In this document: piece by piece, positions 1 through 4,407 of the stretch
How the letters are laid out: each line of letters opens with the position of its first letter
Numbering within the stretch: the stretch's first letter is position 1
From: an uncultured Clostridia bacterium
GTDB taxonomy: Bacteria; Bacillota; Clostridia; Lachnospirales; Anaerotignaceae
NCBI GenBank assembly: GCA_910587195.1
Contig: CAJUKL010000080.1
Location: 1 to 6,557, forward strand
Direction of reading: 5' to 3'
Length of the DNA: 6,557 bases
The notes under the pieces: model-generated
Databases searched by the model: none
Seen by the model: the letters and a program-made list of their open reading frames with translations, nothing else
Told to the model about the DNA's origin: nothing
Translations under genes and position numbers: made by a program

Positions 1-208
1 ATGTTTTTACTGGTGGTACTTCTAAGTAATCATTTGCAAATATCATTTTATTCATGACATCTGTATTGTTGATAAACTCTATACAAGCAACATACAATGG
101 TAGCTTTTCTAACTGATATTTAGCGAATGGCTTGTACTCTACTGCAAAGTCTCGCTCTATTGTTTCGATAATTCCTTTTGTTGTAAATGTGTAAGTCTTC
201 TTTTCCAT
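1..208 (-). CDS. hypothetical protein, C-terminus cut by window edge
   Basis: I do not recognise this gene. The reading frame is open from an ATG at 208 to the window edge, giving 69 N-terminal residues starting MEKKTYTFTTKGIIETIERD and containing LPLYVACIEFINN. The start is supported by a GGAGAG ribosome binding site about six bases upstream. That site directly follows the stop codon of the preceding gene, with 12 bases between the two coding regions, so the two are probably co-transcribed and perhaps translationally coupled. No signal peptide or membrane segment is visible. Its neighbour is a DUF960 protein, a family I associate with plasmids, phages and integrative elements of Firmicutes, so an accessory origin is inferred. 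The missing C-terminus could change this view. Confidence 0.75.
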   Translation of the reverse strand, partial: MEKKTYTFTTKGIIETIERDFAVEYKPFAKYQLEKLPLYVACIEFINNTDVMNKMIFANDYLEVPPVKT

Positions 209-220
209 GTTATTCTCTCC

Positions 221-526
221 TTAATATTCCCTTGCTAGTAGCATTGTTTCAACCAATTTTGTAGTATAATCTGTTTCAATGATGTAAACTTTTTCTGTAA
301 CAGCATTTTCTACAACACAATAATAGGACATTTGATAAAAAGGTTGTTCTGCTGTATGCTCTATCAACTGTAAATTTTTTTGTACTGCTTCTAAACGATA
401 TACTTGTAAATAATCTATCTTTTGCTGCTGCTTTCTTAATTTGTCCTGCATATTCCATAGTAATATTTGTATTTCAATAGGTATCTTTTGCTGTATGCCC
501 TTTGTAATCAATCGCTCTAAATCCAT
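221..526 (-). CDS. DUF960-family protein
   Basis: A 101-residue protein of unknown biochemical function. The order of conserved-looking blocks matches my memory of the DUF960 family: a TKGIQQKIPIEIQILLW block near residues 8-24, a DYLQVYRLE block near 38-46, an IEHTAEQP block near 55-62, and a C-terminal KVYIIE...LLAREY segment. The length of about 100 residues is normal for the family, so the gene looks intact. The ATG at 526 has an AGAGGTGA ribosome binding site with suitable spacing. That site overlaps the end of the upstream gene, whose stop lies 13 bases before the ATG. It is the middle gene of a three-gene minus-strand cluster. DUF960 proteins are typical of low-GC Firmicutes and their mobile elements (family knowledge); no function should be assigned. 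The call rests on pattern memory, not on a search. Confidence 0.8.
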   Translation of the reverse strand: MDLERLITKGIQQKIPIEIQILLWNMQDKLRKQQQKIDYLQVYRLEAVQKNLQLIEHTAEQPFYQMSYYCVVENAVTEKVYIIETDYTTKLVETMLLAREY

Positions 527-539
527 TTTGTCACCTCTT

Positions 540-929
540 TTAGATTTCTGATAAAAACCATTGTTCTATTTCTTCTGCATATACTCCCTTAGGTGCAAGA
601 AATGTGATAGCATATTCATTGTTACATATCACAATACCCTCATAATATTCCTTGCTATCATATGTTTTGACTTCTACATATTCTGGAAATAATGAAGTAA
701 TTGCTCTGTTTTCAAAGCCTATTTCTGATAAGTCAAAAAGATTGTCATTACTTTCAAACAGTACAATATTTCCATATGCTTCCATATCAAAATCATATAT
801 TGCTATGCTTGTGTTGATACTTTTCAGCAAATGTAAAAACTGCTCCTTCAGATGTTTCGCAAGTTCTTCACCAATTACACCTCCTTTTTTTAAATTTTCA
901 ATTTGTTGCATTTTACAAATTTGCTTCAT
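540..929 (-). CDS. hypothetical protein, first gene of the DUF960 cluster
   Basis: I do not recognise this 129-residue protein. It has a basic, probably helical N-terminus (residues 1-36), a beta-like middle (SIAIYDFDMEAYGNIVLFES, about 41-60), and an acidic C-terminal part with FPEYVEVKTYDSKEYYEGIV and AITFLAPKGVY. There is no signal peptide or membrane segment, so it is probably cytoplasmic. The ATG at 929 is preferred because an AAAGGAG ribosome binding site lies nine bases upstream (939-945); Met7 lacks one. The stop at 540-542 abuts the ribosome binding site of the DUF960 gene, so the two are almost certainly one transcript. The role is probably accessory-element biology, by association only. 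Confidence 0.75.
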   Translation of the reverse strand: MKQICKMQQIENLKKGGVIGEELAKHLKEQFLHLLKSINTSIAIYDFDMEAYGNIVLFESNDNLFDLSEIGFENRAITSLFPEYVEVKTYDSKEYYEGIVICNNEYAITFLAPKGVYAEEIEQWFLSEI

Positions 930-981
930 AATTTTGTACTCCTTTCATGTATGAATTATCTATACTATAGATTTTTATTAT

Positions 982-1011
982 GATATATCTTTCAAACTTC
1001 TTTTGTTTCAA
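982..1011 (-). promoter_or_regulatory. weak sigma-A-like promoter candidate for the DUF960 cluster
   Basis: On the minus strand TTGAAA (1011-1006) is followed after 18 bases by TATATC (987-982), about 50 bases before the ATG of the first cluster gene. The -35 is good and the -10 is poor (4 of 6), and AT-rich sequence gives many chance matches. Its -10 overlaps one copy of ATGATAT, the half-site of the palindrome over the divergent promoter. Confidence 0.3.
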
Positions 1012-1027
1012 TTTTGAGCATAAAAAT

Positions 1028-1057
1028 AGCCTATAGAACAAATCTGTCCTATAGGCT
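1028..1057 (-). terminator. 13-bp hairpin, terminator-like on the minus strand
   Basis: AGCCTATAG-AACA (1028-1040) pairs with TGTC-CTATAGGCT (1045-1057) around a four-base loop. On minus-strand RNA all 13 positions pair, counting one G-U, and ATTTTTAT follows. On the plus strand there is one mismatch and no proper U-tract. As a minus-strand terminator it has no visible gene to serve, since the DNA upstream on that strand is the promoter region of a plus-strand gene. It may block antisense or read-through transcription, act as an attenuator in the leader of the DUF960 cluster, or be a protein-binding site. Confidence 0.5.
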
Positions 1058-1177
1058 TTACTATTATGATATATATTTGAGAGTAATTTTTATTTATTTT
1101 TCTTTTGAATGTATTTAATACAATTAGATATGTTTTATAAAGTATTAAAATAATAATGAAAATTAGTTTTTAGTCTG

Positions 1178-1206
1178 TTGACTTTCGTTACAAAAAATGA
1201 TATTAT
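1178..1206 (+). promoter_or_regulatory. strong sigma-A promoter for the gene at 1303
   Basis: TTGACT (1178-1183), a 17-base spacer and TATTAT (1201-1206) differ from consensus at one position in each box. Transcription would start near 1213, leaving a leader of about 90 bases before the ATG at 1303. The -10 box lies inside a perfect palindrome, suggesting repression at this site. Confidence 0.7.
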
Positions 1207-1211
1207 ATCAT
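1197..1211. promoter_or_regulatory. candidate operator, 15-base palindrome over the -10 box
   Basis: ATGATAT-T-ATATCAT is a perfect inverted repeat with seven-base arms and a one-base centre, and it covers the whole -10 box of the plus-strand promoter. Single ATGATAT half-sites also occur at 980-986 (over the minus-strand promoter candidate) and 1066-1072. A dimeric regulator controlling both directions is inferred. The binding protein is unknown. Confidence 0.4.
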
Positions 1212-1302
1212 AAAGTAGACTATAAAATCATATAGTTTCATTATTTTCAATATTATAATATGTATCTGGTTTTGCTCATGGATAAAAAAGGAGAAATGAA
1301 AT

Positions 1303-1866
1303 ATGAAAACTTTAGAACAACAAGATATTGCAAGATTAAATTTTACAGTTAAAAATAGTAACATTGTTGAAATGCAAAATCTATATTATAATCACAATAT
1401 TATAGATTTAATAGAACGTATATTCAAAAGAGATGGAAGATTGATAACAAATAATAATGGTTGTAGACTCTTTAAACTTAACTGGGCATTTACATTGAAA
1501 TTAGATGCTAGCCAACTTGAGCAAACAGTATTACGTCCAACGCATTATGAAAAATCTTTTATTTTACTATTGATAACTTTAATTAAAGAATATTATGCTG
1601 TAGATGATTATGAACTCACATATGATTTCTTTATGCAATATGTAGACAATCTAAAAACTAATAATCTATCTAATAATACTACGGTAATTAATAATTATTA
1701 CCTTAATATAACAAATAAAGAAATAAATATAGATAAACGTCAAACGAAATCTGTTACTTACAGCGATGGTTGTAACTATGGATATGATAGACGTGGTGCT
1801 TATATTAGAGGTATGAAATTACCTAAACCAGCTTCTAGTGGATTACCAAGATTAAGTATGTGGTAA
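1303..1866 (+). CDS. hypothetical protein with Asn-rich linker and Gly/Arg/Pro tail
   Basis: I do not recognise this 187-residue protein. Three zones are visible. Residues 1-118 look like a folded domain with hydrophobic helices (IIDLIERIF near 33-41; FILLLITLIKEYY near 86-98, probably a buried helix rather than a membrane span). Residues 119-141 are an Asn-rich stretch (NNLSNNTTVINNYYLNIT). Residues 142-187 form a basic tail with Gly, Arg, Pro and Ser and a terminal Trp (DRRGAYIRGMKLPKP...MW). The ATG is fixed by an AAAGGAG nine bases upstream. It has its own strong promoter and a two-part terminator, so it is monocistronic. The layout, a folded head with a polar linker and basic tail, would suit a nucleic-acid or membrane-surface binder, but that is speculation. 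Confidence 0.7.
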   Translation: MKTLEQQDIARLNFTVKNSNIVEMQNLYYNHNIIDLIERIFKRDGRLITNNNGCRLFKLNWAFTLKLDASQLEQTVLRPTHYEKSFILLLITLIKEYYAVDDYELTYDFFMQYVDNLKTNNLSNNTTVINNYYLNITNKEINIDKRQTKSVTYSDGCNYGYDRRGAYIRGMKLPKPASSGLPRLSMW

Positions 1867-1890
1867 ATAATTATTTTACTATATTTTAGA

Positions 1891-1949
1891 GGAGAGTTAT
1901 ATATTATCTTTATATAAATAAAGATAGTTTGCTCTCCCCTATTTTTTTT
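1891..1949 (+). terminator. two-part Rho-independent terminator after the 187-residue gene
   Basis: The outer stem GGAGAG (1891-1896) pairs with CTCTCC (1932-1937). The inner stem TATCTTTAT (1905-1913) pairs with ATAAAGATA (1918-1926) around ATAA. An eight-T tract (1942-1949) follows. The 3' arm and T-tract coincide with the first bases shared by the two Rpn cassettes, so the terminator may have been completed by cassette sequence. Confidence 0.7.
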
Positions 1950-2209
1950 ATATTATAACTTAACGCTTTTTATCTCTTAAATTCAGTTGTCATTCTATTA
2001 TTCTTTTTGTATAATAAGATTAAGAGGTGGAGCAATGAATACGAATAAAAAATATAAGGATTCTGTTTTTACAAGATATTTTTCAGATGAGCAGAAACTA
2101 AGATTGCTTTATAATGCCCTAGAGGGTACAAATTATGGGGAAGAAACGAAAGTGAATATCATTACATTAGAAGATGTACTTTTTATGAATTTGAAGAATG
2201 ATATTTGCT
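1937..2209 (+). repeat. long direct repeat, copy 1 (Rpn cassette 5' part)
   Basis: This segment matches 6268-6557. Both begin at CCCTATTTTTTTTATA, share AACTTAAC, the promoter (CAGTTGT...TTCTTTTTGTATAATA), the AAGAGGTG ribosome binding site and the first 58 codons. Copy 2 has about 18 extra bases just before the -35 box. A block of about 40 bases within the coding part (from AAGTGAATATCATTAC to ATGAAT) is identical. The repeat covers non-coding as well as coding DNA, so it is a duplicated cassette and not just conserved protein sequence. Confidence 0.85.
1987..2015 (+). promoter_or_regulatory. sigma-A promoter of Rpn copy 1
   Basis: TTGTCA (1987-1992), a 17-base spacer and a perfect TATAAT (2010-2015). 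Transcription should start near 2021-2023, immediately before or within the AAGAGGTGG ribosome binding site (2022-2030). That leaves a leader of only about 12-14 bases before the ATG at 2035. The same arrangement recurs in copy 2. Confidence 0.75.
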
Positions 2210-2901
2210 TTACTATAGATAATAAATTTATTATACTCATAGAACATCAAAGTACCATTAACAATAATATGCCTTTGAGGTGTTTACTCTATATTGCTAG
2301 AGAGTATGAAAAATTGATTAACAAAAATATCGTTTATAGAAGTACATTACAGAAAATACCTACACCACATTGTTATGTATTGTATAATGGTGTTAACAAC
2401 TATCCTAAAGAAAAGATATTAAAGCTATCAGACGCTTTTTTAGTATCTCAAAACCCTCCAGAATTAGAATTGACTGTTAAAGTTATCAATATTAACTATG
2501 AGGAAAATCATAGTATTGTACAGCAATGTCAATACTTAAAAGAGTACAGCTATTTTATATCTGTTGTAAGAACTTATCTGAAAAAGGGTTTTACATTAAA
2601 TGAAGCAATTATAAATGCAGTTAAAACTTGTGTGAATGAAAATGTTATGAAAGAGTTTTTAGAAAAAAATGCAAGTGAGGTGTTAAATATGTTATTTACT
2701 GAATTTGATATGGATACTGCTATTGAAACTTGGAAAGAAGAAGGTAGAAAAGAAGGTATTAAGGAAGGATTTACAAAGGGAGAGATAAAAAAACAAATGG
2801 AAATAGCTAAAAATCTAATTGCTATACTAGATGTTAAAGATGTTAATATAATATCAAAGGCAACTGGTTTATCTATTGATGAAATTAAGAAACTGATGTA
2901 A
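2035..2901 (+). CDS. Rpn/PDDEXK-family nuclease (putative transposase), copy 1
   Basis: A 288-residue protein of the Rpn family (recombination-promoting nuclease, often labelled putative transposase), with a PD-(D/E)XK nuclease fold. It would cut DNA in the cytoplasm; E. coli Rpn proteins promote RecA-independent recombination (family knowledge). Seen here: the entry motif KYKDSVFTRYFSDE (residues 6-19), candidate active-site Asp56 (NDICF) and Glu70-His-Gln72 (IEHQS, with Gln in the usual Lys position), MPLRCLLYIAREYE (79-92), and a charged C-terminal segment with EEGRKEGIKEG (235-245), typical of the family. An in-frame TTG at 1987 would add 16 residues but is the -35 box itself, so ATG 2035 with AAGAGGTGG upstream is the start. 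The gene looks complete. A second copy begins at 6383. Confidence 0.9.
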   Translation: MNTNKKYKDSVFTRYFSDEQKLRLLYNALEGTNYGEETKVNIITLEDVLFMNLKNDICFTIDNKFIILIEHQSTINNNMPLRCLLYIAREYEKLINKNIVYRSTLQKIPTPHCYVLYNGVNNYPKEKILKLSDAFLVSQNPPELELTVKVININYEENHSIVQQCQYLKEYSYFISVVRTYLKKGFTLNEAIINAVKTCVNENVMKEFLEKNASEVLNMLFTEFDMDTAIETWKEEGRKEGIKEGFTKGEIKKQMEIAKNLIAILDVKDVNIISKATGLSIDEIKKLM

Positions 2902-2908
2902 CCATTAC

Positions 2909-2932
2909 AAAAAAAGAAACTTTTCTTTTTTT
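2909..2932 (+). terminator. A/T-only hairpin after Rpn copy 1
   Basis: AAAAAAAGAAA (2909-2919) and TTTCTTTTTTT (2922-2932) are perfect complements separated by two bases, starting seven bases after the Rpn stop. With only one G-C pair the stem is weak, so it may work together with the strong terminator at 3055. It could act in either direction. Confidence 0.45.
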
Positions 2933-2944
2933 AATTGCTTTAGA

Positions 2945-3040
2945 GCGAGGATATCTCCACATCGTGGTTCATCTCCATATATTGGTATCCTCGACAACGC
3001 TGTAAAGCCTTGATTTTATAAGGTTTTGACGTTGCAACGG
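2945..3040. other. structured, GC-richer segment of unknown nature
   Basis: This segment is richer in G and C than its surroundings and packed with symmetry. CGAGGATA (2946-2953) pairs with TATCCTCG (2986-2993), enclosing a small CCAC-ATC-GTGG hairpin (2957-2967) and a near-direct repeat (ATCTCCACAT at 2953, ATCTCCATAT at 2971). Next, CAACG (2995-2999) and AAGCCTT (3005-3011) face AAGGTTT and CGTTG in the following 30 bases. Finally there is a perfect ten-base palindrome, CGTTGCAACG (3030-3039). It lies between an Rpn nuclease gene and the 3' end of a serine recombinase remnant. It could be an old attachment site, a small non-autonomous element or a structured RNA. I recognise no known family. 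Confidence 0.5.
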
Positions 3041-3054
3041 CAAGAAAAAATAAC

Positions 3055-3094
3055 AAAAGAGCCTTTTCTTTCTTTTAGAGAAAAGGCTCTTTTT
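3055..3094. terminator. strong bidirectional terminator
   Basis: AAAAGAGCCTTTTCT (3055-3069) and AGAAAAGGCTCTTTT (3079-3093) form a perfect 15-bp stem around a nine-base loop. The plus strand ends in TTTTT and the minus strand continues TTTTGTTATTTTTTC, so it can stop transcripts from the Rpn gene (plus) and from the cwlD/recombinase-remnant side (minus). Confidence 0.85.
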
Positions 3095-3139
3095 GTATAC
3101 TGCTTTTACCATTAGCAAATAGTAATTGTGATATTTCTA

Positions 3140-3526
3140 TTACTTTAACAGTGACTTGTATTCTCTTTTTATGGTATCAATGTCTTCTTCTGCTGTCATA
3201 GGTAATGAAACCACTGACAATTCTTGCTGTTCTATGATGTTCAATTTGAAGTATATTTCTACTTTATCCATATATACTACAACTTTATTGATATATTCTT
3301 TCAGAATATTTTTGCAGACAGGTAAGTTTTTTGTCATGATAAATTCTCTGGAATGTTCTATTAAATTTTGTATCGTATTTTCATCAATATTGATGTTTTT
3401 GATATTCTTTTCTAACTCTGCAATACGCTCTTTTTGCTGTGTTTTGCTGTGTTCTAGCTGTTTTAGCTTATCCATTAACGTATCTAATGGTATAATTTTT
3501 GTAAAAAACATAAATTTCACTATCAT
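3140..3526 (-). pseudogene. C-terminal remnant of a large serine recombinase
   Basis: Large serine recombinases, usually around 500 residues, integrate and excise mobile elements. Only the last 110-120 residues of such a protein are left here. Residues about 14-45 form a coiled coil (LDTLMDKLKQLEH...ERIAELEKNI). The family-typical end follows: NLPVCKNILKEYINKVVVYM and DKVEIYFKLN (68-96). The N-terminal catalytic Ser domain, the recombinase domain and the zinc-ribbon cysteines are all missing. The ATG at 3526 has no ribosome binding site. The frame is open upstream only to the TGA of cwlD (3551-3553), with which it is in frame, so the truncation point lies within about 40 bases of the cwlD stop. 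No full-length recombinase can be made from this window. Identity rests on the C-terminal pattern. Confidence 0.75.
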
Positions 3527-3550
3527 TTCATAAAAAACAATTATATCAAA

Positions 3551-4258
3551 TCAAATTTCTACACTTTCTTTTCCAGAATCATCAAAATAATTCATAATAC
3601 CAACATAGATTGCCCAAGCAACTTTTTGTTGATATTCTTCTGTATTTAATTTTTGTTCTTCTTCTGTATTTGATAAAAAACCACATTCTACTAAAGCAGA
3701 AGGTAATTCTGTTTTTTTCAATATATAATAATTTGTATTTTCTTTAATTTCTCTTGTATTTTCACCATCAACGTATTTTTTTAATGACTTTTGAATTTCT
3801 TCTGCTAATTTTTTTCCTTCTTCCGACTGCTTATGATAAAAAACTTGTGCCCCTTTTGCAGATTGTTTAGGAAAAGCATTTTGATGAATACTAACAAAAA
3901 TATCTCCATCGCTTTCATTTGCAATTCTTTTTCTTTCTTTCATATCTTCCCCTTTTTTTTCTCCCAGTGCTTCATCCGTATCCCTTGTCATATATACGAT
4001 TGCACCACCCTGCTCCAGATATTGTTTTAACTTTTGAGCAATCTCTAAATTGATATTTTTTTCATTTTCTCCTATAGTGCCTGTTTTGCCGGGGTCCCAG
4101 CCTCCATGCCCTGCATCTAGTATGACAACTTTAGAATCTAAAGGAAGCATAGTATTTACTACACTTTGCTTTTTTTCTGTTATGTATAAACCAGCTATAA
4201 TAACCATAACCAATAAAAAAACACTTAAATTTTCGAGTTTTAAAGCAAATACTTTCAT
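3551..4258 (-). CDS. cwlD: N-acetylmuramoyl-L-alanine amidase CwlD (spore cortex)
   Basis: Zinc amidase of the Amidase_3 family. CwlD removes the peptide from muramic acid in spore cortex, the first step to muramic-delta-lactam, which germination lytic enzymes need (family knowledge). A membrane anchor spans about residues 11-27 (SVFLLVMVIIAGLYI), followed by an external domain. Zinc ligands are likely His51 (DAGHGGWDPG), Glu66 (ENEKNIN) and His125 (SIHQNAF); catalytic Glu191 lies in ALVECGFLSN. The frame opens at ATG 4285, but that ATG has no ribosome binding site and lies at the predicted transcript start. ATG 4258 has AAAAAGGAG (4268-4276) nine bases upstream, giving 235 residues, close to the roughly 237 of Bacillus subtilis CwlD. 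No partner gene such as gerS is visible. The gene diverges from gltX, and a recombinase scar follows it. Confidence 0.88.
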   Translation of the reverse strand: MKVFALKLENLSVFLLVMVIIAGLYITEKKQSVVNTMLPLDSKVVILDAGHGGWDPGKTGTIGENEKNINLEIAQKLKQYLEQGGAIVYMTRDTDEALGEKKGEDMKERKRIANESDGDIFVSIHQNAFPKQSAKGAQVFYHKQSEEGKKLAEEIQKSLKKYVDGENTREIKENTNYYILKKTELPSALVECGFLSNTEEEQKLNTEEYQQKVAWAIYVGIMNYFDDSGKESVEI

Positions 4259-4292
4259 TGTTTTGGGCTCCTTTTTGCTTGACATTTTTTAT

Positions 4293-4323
4293 AATATATG
4301 TTCTTTCTGTAAGTGCTTATGAC
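4293..4323 (-). promoter_or_regulatory. candidate sigma-E sporulation promoter of cwlD
   Basis: On the minus strand GTCATAAG (4323-4316), 15 bases, then CATATATT (4300-4293) resembles the sigma-E pattern (GKMATATT, 14-15 bases, CATACAMT), with 6 of 8 matches in the -10. The start would fall near 4285, just before the AAAAAGGAG. A sigma-A reading is poor: a TTGTCA exists, but no -10 box sits at normal spacing. cwlD is a sporulation gene, which fits. Confidence 0.55.
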
Positions 4324-4346
4324 AAAGAAATTTTATAATTTTTCTC

Positions 4347-4373
4347 TTTACAATCCCCTTCCTAGCGTATAAA
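4347..4373 (+). promoter_or_regulatory. weak promoter candidate for gltX
   Basis: TTTACA (4347-4352), a short 15-base spacer and TATAAA (4368-4373), about 35 bases before the gltX ATG. A perfect TATAAT also occurs at 4334-4339 but has no good -35 box. The short intergenic region has no room for a T-box leader. Confidence 0.3.
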
Positions 4374-4407
4374 CTAATACATTATATGGATAGAAAGGAA
4401 GAATGAC

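Larger units (their letters stand above)
930..1302. other. divergent intergenic control region
   Basis: This 373-base, very AT-rich stretch separates the minus-strand DUF960 cluster from the plus-strand gene at 1303. I see no protein gene in it: all frames are short. It holds a strong plus-strand promoter, a weak minus-strand promoter candidate, a near-perfect hairpin at 1028-1057, a 13-base direct repeat (TATTATGATATAT at 976-988 and 1062-1074) and a 15-base palindrome at 1197-1211. The AAAGGAG at 1287-1293, nine bases before the ATG at 1303, is the ribosome binding site of the plus-strand gene. Confidence 0.8.

Noticed and set aside
652..954. 100-codon plus-strand open frame
   Set aside because: It lies opposite the convincing minus-strand gene 540-929, has no ribosome binding site, and its product is a Ser/Ile/Phe-rich antisense translation.
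1756..1863. C-terminal tail of the 187-residue protein as a RiPP core peptide
   Set aside because: There is no modifying enzyme, transporter or clear leader-cleavage motif nearby. A tail on a large folded head is not precursor-like.
1987..2034. TTG start adding 16 residues to the Rpn nuclease
   Set aside because: The TTG is the -35 box, the added residues have no counterpart in copy 2, and ATG 2035 has the ribosome binding site.
3156..3533. 125-codon plus-strand open frame opposite the recombinase remnant
   Set aside because: The minus-strand frame carries the recombinase C-terminal pattern. The plus frame is a Ser/Phe/Ile-rich shadow without a ribosome binding site.
4050..4322. Plus-strand open frames over cwlD (also 3833-4030)
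   Set aside because: They are antisense to the zinc and catalytic motifs of cwlD and show no start signals.
4286..4407. T-box or other riboswitch upstream of gltX
   Set aside because: Only about 120 bases are available, shared with the cwlD promoter. The conserved T-box sequence and a leader terminator are absent.
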